In this document: in pieces, positions 52,225-60,820 of the stretch
Numbering within the stretch: the first letter of the stretch is position 1
Layout of the letters: every line of letters starts with the position of its first letter
NCBI GenBank assembly: GCA_016283575.1
Contig: JAEEND010000007.1
Location: forward strand, 186,001 to 250,000
Origin: Lachnospiraceae bacterium
Lineage (GTDB): Bacteria > Bacillota > Clostridia > Lachnospirales > Lachnospiraceae
Direction of reading: 5' to 3'
Length of the DNA stretch: 64,000 nt
Translations under genes and position numbers: made by a program
The notes under the pieces: generated by a model
What the model saw: only the letters and a program-made list of their open reading frames with translations
What the model was told of the DNA's origin: nothing
Database searches by the model: none

Positions 52225-54110
52225 TGAATGAAGAAACACGTGCACGCCTCGAATTAAAATATAATAAGAAGAACGAGGAATTTAAGAAAAATATGGACGA
52301 AGCCGGCCCTCAGAAGGGTGGAAGAGGCCCGGGACATGGTCCGGGCAGGGGCGGAGTTCCCTTCAAAAAGCCGCAGAATGTTAAATCTACGGTGAAGAGA
52401 CTTCTTTCATATATGAAGGAAGACCGTTGGAAACTCGTAATAGTAGTGTTGCTTGTTATTCTTTATTCCGTAACAAGCCTTGCGGGCTCTTATATATTAA
52501 GGCCTGTTATCAACGGAATTACAGATGGTACCGGAACGGTCAAAACCCTTTTAAGGGGCATTATCGTCATGGGTTCCATCTATATGATATCCGTTGCGGC
52601 TCAGTATTTGCAGATGCGCATCATGGTAAATGTTTCTCAGAATGCACTTGCGAAGCTTCGTGAAGATCTTTACAGAAAAATAAGCGACTTACCCATAAAA
52701 TACTATGACACCAACAATCATGGTGATATCATGTCCCGATTCACCAACGACGTTGATGCCGTAGGTAACATGATGAGCAATTCCATGGTGTCCATTATTT
52801 CAGGTGTCATTACCCTGGTAGGTACCCTGGCATTGATGATCTATACCAATGTATGGCTTACTCTTGTCACCATAATACTTGCGCCTTTAATGGTACTTGC
52901 CGGAAAGTTTGTAGCTACAAAAAGCCGTAAATATTATAAAGAACAGCAGGCGGCTCTGGGTTCCATAAACGGTTATATTGAAGAAACCATAAGCGGACAG
53001 AAAATCGTCAAAGTATTCAATCATGAAGACGATGCCCAGGACGAATTTGATTATCTCAATACGGATCTTAGAAATAAGCAGCTTTTTGCTTCTTTCTTTG
53101 GTGGAGTAATGGGACCTGTCATGAATAACTTAAGCCAGATCTCATATACAGCAGTTGCTGCGGTGGGCGGTATTCTCTGCGTGGCAAGAGGCTTTGATAT
53201 CGGCGGTCTTACAATATTTACCAACTATGCCCGTCAGTTTTCACGTCCCATCAATGAACTTTCCATGCAGGTTACGGAAATTTTCTCCGCTCTTGCAGGT
53301 GCGGAACGTGTATTTGAAGTTATGGATGAAGAGCCTGAAATTGCCGATAAGGAAGGGGCAATCGCTCCTCAGGAATTAAAGGGTGAAGTTATTCTTAACG
53401 ATGTAACTTTCGGATATACGGAAGGACAGACTATTTTAAAGAATGTTTCTTTTTATGCTAAGCCGGGACAGAAGATAGCTCTTGTAGGTTCCACCGGTGC
53501 AGGTAAGACAACTGTTACAAATCTCTTAAACAGATTCTATGATATTAACTCAGGATCTATCACAATTGACGGCGTGGATATCAGAGATTATCAGAGAGAT
53601 TATTTAAGAAGAAATATTGCAATGGTTCTGCAGGATACTCATTTATTCAGCGGTACCGTTCGCGATAATATCCGTTACGGACGACTTGATGCAACGGATG
53701 AAGAAGTGATCGAGGCAGCAAAGCTTGCCAGTGCACATTCTTTTATCATGCGTCTTGAAAACGGTTATGACACCATGCTGGAAGGTGACGGCGCCAACTT
53801 AAGCCAGGGCCAGAGACAGTTACTTAATATAGCCCGTGCGGCGATCTCAAAGGCTCCCATCCTGATCCTCGACGAAGCTACAAGCTCCGTAGATACCAGA
53901 ACCGAGCGACATATTGAACATGGTATGGACAGACTCATGAAGAATCGAACTACTATAGTGATTGCTCACAGACTTTCAACCGTTCGTAACGCTAACGCCA
54001 TCATTGTTCTTGAACATGGTGAAATTATCGAGCGTGGCGACCATGAAGACCTTCTTAACCAGAAGGGTCGTTACTATGAGCTCTATACAGGCTTAAAAGA
54101 ACTTGACTAA
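52224..54110 (+). CDS. Heterodimeric ABC exporter, subunit B (consensus ATPase site)
   Basis: Partner half-transporter, 628 residues, overlapping the first by one base. It has a charged cytoplasmic N-terminal extension rich in Gly, Pro, Arg (about 25-50, KGGRGPGHGPGRGG), six membrane helices and an ATPase domain with GSTGAGKTTVTN, signature LSQGQRQLLNIARA and ILILDEATSSVD with the catalytic Glu. The signature LSQGQ instead of LSGGQ is what contributes to the degenerate composite site in such dimers. The pair should form a BmrCD-like exporter. Confidence 0.93.
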   Translation: MNEETRARLELKYNKKNEEFKKNMDEAGPQKGGRGPGHGPGRGGVPFKKPQNVKSTVKRLLSYMKEDRWKLVIVVLLVILYSVTSLAGSYILRPVINGITDGTGTVKTLLRGIIVMGSIYMISVAAQYLQMRIMVNVSQNALAKLREDLYRKISDLPIKYYDTNNHGDIMSRFTNDVDAVGNMMSNSMVSIISGVITLVGTLALMIYTNVWLTLVTIILAPLMVLAGKFVATKSRKYYKEQQAALGSINGYIEETISGQKIVKVFNHEDDAQDEFDYLNTDLRNKQLFASFFGGVMGPVMNNLSQISYTAVAAVGGILCVARGFDIGGLTIFTNYARQFSRPINELSMQVTEIFSALAGAERVFEVMDEEPEIADKEGAIAPQELKGEVILNDVTFGYTEGQTILKNVSFYAKPGQKIALVGSTGAGKTTVTNLLNRFYDINSGSITIDGVDIRDYQRDYLRRNIAMVLQDTHLFSGTVRDNIRYGRLDATDEEVIEAAKLASAHSFIMRLENGYDTMLEGDGANLSQGQRQLLNIARAAISKAPILILDEATSSVDTRTERHIEHGMDRLMKNRTTIVIAHRLSTVRNANAIIVLEHGEIIERGDHEDLLNQKGRYYELYTGLKELD

Positions 54111-54149
54111 AAGTCGGGATAAACTAATATAAGAATTTCATTGAACTTT

Positions 54150-54186
54150 GGGATGCTATTTGTTTAGTGCAGATAGCGTCCTTTTT
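54150..54186 (+). terminator. Exporter operon terminator
   Basis: GGATGCTAT/ATAGCGTCC stem (one G:U) with a 13-base loop and TTTTT. Confidence 0.8.
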
Positions 54187-54237
54187 CTTTATTCACCGAG
54201 TCGTTTTTGCGTATGTGTGAGCAGCCAAGGATTTAAA

Positions 54238-54280
54238 TTGACATATAACGTGAACGCGTTATAATTATCTTGAGGATAAT
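54238..54280 (+). promoter_or_regulatory. Promoter-operator of the HipBA-like pair
   Basis: TTGACA (54238-54243), 16-base spacer, TATAAT (54260-54265). Inside the spacer, TATAACG/CGTTATA arms six bases apart make one palindrome; right after the -10 box ATTATC/GATAAT arms five bases apart make another that covers the ribosome site. Autorepression by the HTH protein is likely. Confidence 0.75.
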
Positions 54281-54283
54281 AAT

Positions 54284-54736
54284 ATGCAAAATGCGAAATT
54301 TAACCGGAAGGTGTTGGATTCAGGAAAAACTTTATACAGAATCTGTAAGGAGACCGGTATTCCCTATACCACCTTGTCTGAACTGGCCACAGGAAAAAAA
54401 GCCATAAATAATATCGCTGCCGAGACCGTTTATAAGCTTTGTGTTTATTTTGTATGCGATGTAAAAGATATCCTGAATGACGTTAATTGTGGAAATAATG
54501 TAAGCGGTAACTATCGTGGATACAGATACTTGTGGAAAAATGAAGACTCAGGGCTTTCTTTATATATTTCAAAGGGTGACGTTATTGTTGAAACGAAGAC
54601 TTACGAACAAATATATGCAAAACGCCCTATTCAAATAATGATTTCTTATGCGGAACTGCTTATAAATGATTGCATACAGAGGGAGGAGGTAAGAAGTTCT
54701 TGTGAAAGAATATATTTTGATGCACAAAGACGATAA
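54284..54736 (+). CDS. HTH protein, probable HipB-like antitoxin
   Basis: A 150-residue protein. The N-terminal XRE-type HTH is KTLYRICKETGIPYTTLSELATGKKAINNIAAETVYKLC (about 14-53). The remainder (about 70-150) is not part of a usual HipB and has strands such as YRYLWKNEDSGLSLYISKGDVIVETKTY. It overlaps the kinase gene by 35 bases, the coupling expected of a toxin-antitoxin pair. The double palindrome in its promoter suggests autoregulation. Confidence 0.75.
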   Translation: MQNAKFNRKVLDSGKTLYRICKETGIPYTTLSELATGKKAINNIAAETVYKLCVYFVCDVKDILNDVNCGNNVSGNYRGYRYLWKNEDSGLSLYISKGDVIVETKTYEQIYAKRPIQIMISYAELLINDCIQREEVRSSCERIYFDAQRR

Positions 54737-55910
54737 CTGCGGAGTGTTGATAATCGATGAAGAAACAGGGCGATTTGTCGATTATAAAGATCTAAATGCC
54801 GGGATATCTCCATTTCTCGGCAACGCTGATGCTAAAAAGATTAAACGCTGGTGGGAATTGCGTGCTGTTCCTGCGAATAGAGACACTATCAGAGCATTGA
54901 TTAATTCCTTGGACATTACCACCAATGAGGATTATCTCGCCAAGAATCTTGCGTTGTCAGTCACAGATGCATATTGGATAAAACCCTTTGACATAGACAT
55001 AAAGTACGAGGATATTAATTTTTATAAATTTCAAAAATATAATAACGGTAAAGTTTCCTATCATAATGATACTTCCTACAGCCCCGATGCTTCCCTGGGC
55101 GGACAGATGGAGAAGTATTGGGATTTGTCGGGTAGCGTGCCGGTGCTTGTAAAACAGGCCTATAAAAGCTTTGGTCAACAGGCAGTGAATGAAAAACTTG
55201 CCACAATAATACACAAACGACAAAATCCTGATGTAACTTATACGCAATATGATATTAAGCAGATGGAAGACGGAAGTGTGTATTCTATGTGTGAAGCCTT
55301 TACGAATCAGAATATTGAATACATATCCGCCTATGAAGTCATGGAGTCCGAAAAAACTTCAAATGATATTAACGACTATGAGTCATATATAAGGTTGTGC
55401 GTGAAGAATGGGCTGGATGATGAGGCTGTTCGACGTTTCATGGACTATCAGACTTTGACAGATTTTGTAATAAGTAATACCGATGAACATCTGATGAATT
55501 TCGGCGTGCTGCGAGATTCGGACACGCTTTCATTAATTGGAACAGCTCCTATTTTTGACAGTGGAAACAGTATGTTTTACGACGATTTGAAGGCAAAAGC
55601 ATTTACCCGCGAAGAGCTTCTGCAGCGAAAGGTCACTTCTTTTTACAAATCAGAAGAAAAGATACTTAAAAATGTGAAGTTTAAGAATATAGTGACTTTT
55701 GATTTGTTACCTTCCCCACGTGAAGTTGCTGAATTCTATAAAGAGAACGGGATTCCTGAAAACAGAGCAGAACTTATAGCAGAGAATTACGGAAACAAGC
55801 TGATTTTATTACATGAATTTCAGCATGGAAAAGAAATCTCAATGTATCACGAGTCTAAAAATCCCGTGCAGTATCAATACGATGATTGGTACAAAGAAAA
55901 TTTATGCTAA
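54702..55910 (+). CDS. HipA-like serine/threonine kinase
   Basis: A 402-residue protein of the HipA kinase family. GTG at 54702 is used because AGGAGG lies about 12 bases upstream; ATG at 54720 is an alternative. VPVLVKQAYKSFGQQ holds the likely ATP-binding Lys. The catalytic Asp and Asn lie in FVISNTDEHLMNFGVL, and the metal-binding Asp in PIFDSGNSMFYD, the two HipA signatures. The N-terminal 110 residues are a separate small domain as in other Firmicutes HipA proteins. Function as a growth-arrest kinase is inferred from family and from the upstream HTH gene. Confidence 0.8.
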   Translation: MKEYILMHKDDNCGVLIIDEETGRFVDYKDLNAGISPFLGNADAKKIKRWWELRAVPANRDTIRALINSLDITTNEDYLAKNLALSVTDAYWIKPFDIDIKYEDINFYKFQKYNNGKVSYHNDTSYSPDASLGGQMEKYWDLSGSVPVLVKQAYKSFGQQAVNEKLATIIHKRQNPDVTYTQYDIKQMEDGSVYSMCEAFTNQNIEYISAYEVMESEKTSNDINDYESYIRLCVKNGLDDEAVRRFMDYQTLTDFVISNTDEHLMNFGVLRDSDTLSLIGTAPIFDSGNSMFYDDLKAKAFTREELLQRKVTSFYKSEEKILKNVKFKNIVTFDLLPSPREVAEFYKENGIPENRAELIAENYGNKLILLHEFQHGKEISMYHESKNPVQYQYDDWYKENLC

Positions 55911-55987
55911 AGCGTGGGATTTGCCTGTATAAGTGATAAAATAAGAGGGAAGAAATCAGCTAAAACAGAAAATGTACGGAGGGTTTT

Positions 55988-56644
55988 ATGAAGAAAATAC
56001 TGGTGCTTTGTGATGATATGTGGCATCCTGCGGAGGTTATTGAGCGAGGATTAAGAGACCTTAACGGGAGCTTCGCGGAGTTTGATTTTGTGCGCGATGC
56101 CAAGGATATTCTTACGCCGGAATTTATAAAGGAGTATCCCCTTATCATAAATTGCAAGTCACATAATCTTACATCCGGTAATTCCGCAGAGTGGTTCGAA
56201 GAGGGCGTTACGGAAGTCGGCCCCCGGGAATTTGAAGATTATGTTCGTAACGGCGGAGGCCTCTTGTCTGTTCATGCAGGAAACACCTATGACGACAGAT
56301 TTTCACCGGATTATGCCGAACTTATCGGTAACAAATTCGTGACGCATCCTGCACGATGTGAAGTCACTGTATATCCGGTAAAAGAAAATCCCATTACAAA
56401 GGGAGTATCTTCTTTTAACGTGCGAGATGAACATTATCAGATTGAGCTTACGGCTCAGGATGTGGAAGTATTCTTAGAATCAAAATCCGAAACAGGTGGT
56501 GTGCAGATTGCGGGATACACAAAGTACCTGGGAGAAGGAAGAATCTGTGTCCTTACTCCGGGACATATCCTTTCCGTGTGGCAGCATCCAATGTTTAAGC
56601 GGCTTTTAGTTAATGCCATCGAGTGGTGTACAGGAGAGATTTAA
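55988..56644 (+). CDS. ThuA-domain protein
   Basis: A 218-residue protein of the class I glutamine-amidotransferase-like ThuA fold. GGAGGG precedes the ATG. Fold marks are ILVLCDDMWHPAEVIERG, NGGGLLSVHAGN near residue 95, DEHYQIEL and RICVLTPGHILSVWQHPMF. ThuA proteins are linked to trehalose and other sugar use but the reaction is not defined. The next two genes are a reductase and its degenerate paralogue, so this looks like a small carbohydrate-metabolism unit. The gap to the reductase is two bases. Confidence 0.82.
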   Translation: MKKILVLCDDMWHPAEVIERGLRDLNGSFAEFDFVRDAKDILTPEFIKEYPLIINCKSHNLTSGNSAEWFEEGVTEVGPREFEDYVRNGGGLLSVHAGNTYDDRFSPDYAELIGNKFVTHPARCEVTVYPVKENPITKGVSSFNVRDEHYQIELTAQDVEVFLESKSETGGVQIAGYTKYLGEGRICVLTPGHILSVWQHPMFKRLLVNAIEWCTGEI

Positions 56645-56646
56645 AG

Positions 56647-57333
56647 ATGAAGACAGTGTTTATTACCGGCGCGGATCGTGGCATAGGCTATGCCATGTGC
56701 GAGATTTTCTTACAAAACGGCTGGAAGGTCATTGCAGGAAAATTTATGGATCGCGTGGATTATCTTGAAAAGCTTAAAAAAGAAAACGAAAATCTTTTTA
56801 TTGTTCCACTGGACGTTTCAAGCCCCGACAGTATAGATGATGCGGTGCGTAAGACCGCAGAGATCACGGATTCTCTTGATATGCTTATTAATGTAGCGGG
56901 AATCTTTAAAGGTGATTCACCCGAAGATATAAGAGCCCTTATACATGTAAACACGGTGGGCCCCATTAATGTTACAAAAGCATTCCTGCCCATCATGGAA
57001 AATGGCATGAAACGGATTTGTTTCTTTTCATCGGAAGCAGGATCGGTGAGCCTTGCACATCGTAAAAATGCTTACGGTTACGGCATGAGCAAAGCGGCTC
57101 TCAATATGGCAGTGAAGCTTATGTTTAATACATTAAGTAAGGAAGGCTTTACTTTCAGACTTTACCATCCGGGCTGGGTGAATACCTACATGGAAGGCGA
57201 TGAAAAGAAGAATATCGCCCCCTACGAAGCTTCCGATACTGCCAAAACGGCATATAAAGCCTTTACAACGGATCGTAAGACTGAGTCAGTGCTTCAGATG
57301 ACTGATATATGCGATCAGACATGGTCATTATGA
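56647..57333 (+). CDS. Short-chain dehydrogenase/reductase
   Basis: NAD(P)-dependent oxidoreductase, 228 residues. The start at 56647 follows AGGAG; a longer in-frame version overlaps the upstream gene. The cofactor loop TGADRGIGYAM (about 7-17), the NVAG strand motif and the catalytic Tyr/Lys in YGYGMSKAALN are intact. The substrate is unknown. Linked to the ThuA gene and followed after 32 bases by a shorter degenerate relative. Confidence 0.9.
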   Translation: MKTVFITGADRGIGYAMCEIFLQNGWKVIAGKFMDRVDYLEKLKKENENLFIVPLDVSSPDSIDDAVRKTAEITDSLDMLINVAGIFKGDSPEDIRALIHVNTVGPINVTKAFLPIMENGMKRICFFSSEAGSVSLAHRKNAYGYGMSKAALNMAVKLMFNTLSKEGFTFRLYHPGWVNTYMEGDEKKNIAPYEASDTAKTAYKAFTTDRKTESVLQMTDICDQTWSL

Positions 57334-57365
57334 TTATTTCAAGGATGAATTATACAGGAGAGAAT

Positions 57366-57938
57366 ATGGCATACAGAATTCTTTTTAATACATTAAATAA
57401 TAAATATGCCCGTGATTTGGAAGAAGAATTTATGTCTGAAGGGCATGAAGTGATTTCTTCGGATGGCACTGATAACATAGATATGCTGGTTCTTTTTCTC
57501 CCGGAAAAAGAAAGCCTTAATGCAGGAAAGAGCATAAGGGATGAACTTGATTTTCATGCTTTGAGCGAAGAGATCTCGGATGCCGTAAGTAACCTTCCCG
57601 AGTACGTTAAGGAAAATATCGGCAGATTTAAAAAAGACGGCTTAAAGCGCATCGCATTTATTACGGATAAACAGGCAAGCATAAGAGAAAGCCTTGAAGA
57701 AACATATTTTTCTTATCACTGCGCTCAGGCTGCCACCACTATGATGATGAAGATTCTTTTTAATACCTACAGACCGGAAGGCTTTACATTCAGATGTTTT
57801 GCCGCGAGTAAAGGTGGAATGGGTGCAGCAGAATATCTTCTTACCGATCAAAGCTATATAAAAGAAGATGATTATATTCATTCCGATGAAAACCGCCTTG
57901 TAATGCGGAACGGCATGCTGCGGGAGATTACCTGGTAG
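57366..57938 (+). CDS. Degenerate SDR paralogue lacking cofactor and catalytic motifs
   Basis: A 190-residue protein from ATG 57366 (AGGAGAG upstream). Its C-terminal half aligns to the preceding reductase: MMKILFNTYRPEGFTFRCF matches VKLMFNTLSKEGFTFRLYHP. But the glycine-rich cofactor loop is absent and the catalytic YxxxK reads YHCAQ, so Lys is Gln. It cannot be a working SDR. The intact frame, good ribosome site and following terminator argue it is a maintained partner or sensor, not decay. Confidence 0.75.
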   Translation: MAYRILFNTLNNKYARDLEEEFMSEGHEVISSDGTDNIDMLVLFLPEKESLNAGKSIRDELDFHALSEEISDAVSNLPEYVKENIGRFKKDGLKRIAFITDKQASIRESLEETYFSYHCAQAATTMMMKILFNTYRPEGFTFRCFAASKGGMGAAEYLLTDQSYIKEDDYIHSDENRLVMRNGMLREITW

Positions 57939-57951
57939 TGAAGAAATATTG

Positions 57952-57991
57952 AAAAGCCTTCGTGAAATGGTTTTCACGAAGGCTTTCTTTA
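57952..57991 (+). terminator. Terminator after the pseudo-SDR gene
   Basis: A perfect 16-bp stem AAAAGCCTTCGTGAAA/TTTTCACGAAGGCTTT around TGG, followed by CTTT. A 15-base remnant ATAATAAATCGCTTT of the two-hairpin module follows at 57999-58013. Confidence 0.88.
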
Positions 57992-57998
57992 ATTTGGA

Positions 57999-58013
57999 AT
58001 AATAAATCGCTTT
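57999..58013 (+). repeat. Remnant of the two-hairpin module
   Basis: ATAATAAATCGCTTT matches bases 39486-39500 of copy 3 exactly, but the 3' half of the hairpin is missing. It follows a terminator hairpin, as in the other copies. Confidence 0.55.
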
Positions 58014-58050
58014 TTAACCCCTGAAAAAGCAACCGGTATTTAATTTCTCA

Positions 58051-59802
58051 CTACTGAACTTTGCTGCCGGAGGTAGTGTAAATCTCGAATGTTTCCCATC
58101 CCTGAGCACTGTCACGGTCAGCATAGAGCACGTTATTTTTATTCTGGTCGGCGCACACATATTTACCGTTAGCATAAGCCTTGAGGGCAAAATTACCGTT
58201 GGAAAGTCTGATAAGATAATATTTTTCCCAGGTGCTTATGTTCTGGCTTCTGGCAAGAAGCTGATTCTGCTCGTCAATTACGGCGCATACATATTTATTA
58301 TTGGCACCGGATCTTAAGGATACAGTTCCGTCTGAGTTATTCACAATGTGAATGGTTTCCCAGGCTCCGCCGTAGGAACCGCGGTTAGCAATAAGAGGGT
58401 CTGCACCTGTATTGTCGGCGCATACAACTGAACCGTTACTTGCTTTGAAATAGTATTCGCCGTCTGAGATTACTGTCCCACTGTTTCCGCTGTTGCTGCC
58501 TCCTGAAACCACCCCGGGAGTGTACTGCTTAACAGCATTTACCAAAGCAGTGTTGGCGCTTGACTGACCCACCTGAGACCATTTGCTTTTAATAGTGTCA
58601 AAAGAATCTGTAGCTACATTAACTTTACTTACATTCTGATTGTAAAGCCCCCAGTTATTGTTGCTTCCCGTTACCTTATAAGTCCAGGTTGTCCAGTTGA
58701 TACCTGAATCATTGAGAAGCTGTAAGCCCTGCTTCCAGGCATTAATGTTATTAAAATATGAGAATTCACCCATGTAGCTCGGGACATTGTAATTCTGATT
58801 GCTGATGCCGTTTAACTTATTCTGCATATTAGTAATCTGTCGCCCTGCAGCATTGTCATAGTCATCATAGAGATAGTTATGATACTCATACATGACATTG
58901 CTCCAACCGTAGCTTGAAGGATTGGGAAGGTCCCATGCATCCCAGGTCGCTTCCATAATGATCACATGATCGGGATCAGCCGAGCGGATTACATTGTAAG
59001 CGTTGTTGTAGATATTCCAGAGCATTGTATGAAGATAATCATCGGAATATCCTGAATTGTATCTGTAAGTACAATAGGGCTCATTTAACAGGTCGTAACC
59101 TGCAACTGTGGGATTACCTGCGTAGTGCTGAGCTACCTTATACCAGATATCATAATAAAGCTGCTGGTTATTCCATGCATTATTTCCGAAAAAGAACTGG
59201 GATGCACCTATCTTATTGTCACCGCCGTCGATTCCTGAGTGATCACTTCCGTTCTGAGAACCGGGAGCGCCGTGGAAATCAAGTATTACATAGATTCCGC
59301 GCTTACCTGCTTCGGACACGAACCAGTCCATTCTCTGGAAGCAATTATTTAAATAGTTTCCGTTAAAATCTACCAGGTTCAAATACCAGAAGGGTAAACG
59401 AATGCAGTTGATGCCCATGGCCGCACAGTTATCAAAATCCTGAGTGGTCCAGTAGTTATCCTGATAGGTGTTAACAAGCTCGCGCATACGTGATTCACCG
59501 AAGCGCTGAGTGAGCTTATTATAGATATCCATTTCACAGTTAACATCGGATGAATTATTGGTGGGAGTCATCCAGAATTCCTGAACAAGATAACCGCCTG
59601 CATTGGTGCCGCGAAGCTTAACCACATCGCCGGAACCGTAGTTATTGCGTAATTCTTTTCCATTTGCTTTTAAGAAATTGGAATTGGTGATTGCTGCCTC
59701 TGCTTTTAAAGAGGTCTGAGGGATAGGTGCCAATAACATGGCAACACTCATGATGAGACCTGTGGCCAAAGCCATAGCTCTCTTAAAGCTTTTAAGATAC
59801 AT
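58051..59802 (-). CDS. Secreted GH5 glucanase with C-terminal trefoil domain
   Basis: A 583-residue exported endoglucanase-type enzyme; ATG 59802 follows AGGAGAAGG. Signal peptide ends near LKAEA. The GH5 domain (about 35-395) has the LDFHGAPGSQNG loop, acid/base Glu in DLLNEPYCTY and nucleophile Glu in YMGEFSYFN. After a Gly/Ser linker (SGGSNSGNSG) comes a beta-trefoil-like domain of three repeats containing YVCADN/YVCAVID/YVCADQ (about 415-580), related to fascin-like carbohydrate-binding modules. No cohesin or dockerin is present. It shares a palindromic operator with the lipoprotein GH5 at 24.9 kb. Confidence 0.93.
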   Translation of the reverse strand: MYLKSFKRAMALATGLIMSVAMLLAPIPQTSLKAEAAITNSNFLKANGKELRNNYGSGDVVKLRGTNAGGYLVQEFWMTPTNNSSDVNCEMDIYNKLTQRFGESRMRELVNTYQDNYWTTQDFDNCAAMGINCIRLPFWYLNLVDFNGNYLNNCFQRMDWFVSEAGKRGIYVILDFHGAPGSQNGSDHSGIDGGDNKIGASQFFFGNNAWNNQQLYYDIWYKVAQHYAGNPTVAGYDLLNEPYCTYRYNSGYSDDYLHTMLWNIYNNAYNVIRSADPDHVIIMEATWDAWDLPNPSSYGWSNVMYEYHNYLYDDYDNAAGRQITNMQNKLNGISNQNYNVPSYMGEFSYFNNINAWKQGLQLLNDSGINWTTWTYKVTGSNNNWGLYNQNVSKVNVATDSFDTIKSKWSQVGQSSANTALVNAVKQYTPGVVSGGSNSGNSGTVISDGEYYFKASNGSVVCADNTGADPLIANRGSYGGAWETIHIVNNSDGTVSLRSGANNKYVCAVIDEQNQLLARSQNISTWEKYYLIRLSNGNFALKAYANGKYVCADQNKNNVLYADRDSAQGWETFEIYTTSGSKVQ

Positions 59803-59891
59803 AAAACCTTCTCCTGTTTTTATTACACTGCACCTTTTTACCGACTGTAACCGCAGTATCTTTAACAATCGGTATTCCCCTAAAACACTGA

Positions 59892-59944
59892 ATAAAAACG
59901 TTTTTATGCATTAATAATGTATCATATTTGACAAAAATATTCAA
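59892..59944 (-). promoter_or_regulatory. Promoter and shared operator of the second GH5 gene
   Basis: Minus strand TTGAAT (59944-59939), 17-base spacer, TACATT (59921-59916). Five bases further lies ATGCATAAAAACGTTTTTAT (59911-59892), a 20-base match to the operator at 24.8 kb, placed over the transcription start, where a LacI-type repressor would block initiation. Confidence 0.75.
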
Positions 59945-59971
59945 TGAAGAAGATTATTTTCGGAATAATAG

Positions 59972-60014
59972 ACAATAAAAATTTTAATTTGCCCCAAATT
60001 AAAATTTTTATTGT
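59972..60014. repeat. Perfect 20-bp AT-rich inverted repeat between divergent genes
   Basis: ACAATAAAAATTTTAATTTG (59972-59991) and its exact complement (59995-60014) with a CCC loop. It sits between the GH5 promoter and the TraX gene. It may be a bidirectional barrier to transcription or a protein-binding or extrusion site. Confidence 0.85.
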
Positions 60015-60118
60015 GGAAAATTTACAATGAGGTTTTTCTTAATGAAGTTTTTCTTTATGAAGAAATAACCCGAAGCCCTTTTGTGTTATAATTTTTTCAA
60101 ATTCATTGGGAGCGGAAA

Positions 60119-60808
60119 ATGGAAAAAATAAAATTAAATTCAAATGCCATAAAGTTTATAGCGTTAATCTCCATGACGATAGATCACATAGGTCTCATGC
60201 TTTTTCCTGAATGCATGGAGCTAAGATATATAGGCAGGCTTGCTTTCCCTCTGTTTGCATATATGATAGCGGAGGGATGCTTTTATACCCGGAATAAAAA
60301 GAAACATTTTCTTATGATATTCGGTCTCGGCTTGCTGTGCCAGATAGTTTATTTCTTTGCCCTAAACAGCATAAACCAGGGAATACTTATTACATTTTCT
60401 TTATCAATACTTACGATCTATTCTCTTGATCTTGCTTTAAAAAATAAAAAGCAGTACATAAGGCTCTTACTTCCTGTAGCCATGCTTTTCTTAGACGTTT
60501 TTTTGTGTCTGTATCTGCCCACATTACTTCCCAATACCGATTATGCCGTTGACTACGGCATTGTGGGTGTCCTTTTGCCGGTACTTATATATCTTGGAAA
60601 AGAAAAAGTGCAAAAGCTTGCATTTACCTGCCTCGGAATAATATTACTGAGCTTAGAGATGGGCCCCTGGGAGTGGTACGCTCTCATGGCACTAATCCCT
60701 TTAGCCTTATATAACGGTGAGAAAGGCAGGTTAAATACCAAGTACTTATTTTATATCTATTATCCTTTACACCTGGTGCTGATATACGTAATTTCTTTGG
60801 CTTTTTGA
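60119..60808 (+). CDS. TraX-family integral membrane protein
   Basis: A 229-residue protein with seven or so hydrophobic helices. KFIALISMTIDHIGLMLFPE at the N-terminus and the short RYIGRLAFPLFAYMIAEG segment are TraX-family hallmarks; the family is related to pilin/lipid acyltransferases. GGGAG precedes the ATG and TATAAT at 60085 gives an extended -10 promoter. No conjugation genes are nearby, so it is probably a chromosomal acyltransferase-like protein with an unknown substrate. Confidence 0.85.
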   Translation: MEKIKLNSNAIKFIALISMTIDHIGLMLFPECMELRYIGRLAFPLFAYMIAEGCFYTRNKKKHFLMIFGLGLLCQIVYFFALNSINQGILITFSLSILTIYSLDLALKNKKQYIRLLLPVAMLFLDVFLCLYLPTLLPNTDYAVDYGIVGVLLPVLIYLGKEKVQKLAFTCLGIILLSLEMGPWEWYALMALIPLALYNGEKGRLNTKYLFYIYYPLHLVLIYVISLAF

Positions 60809-60820
60809 TTCGTCTTCGGC

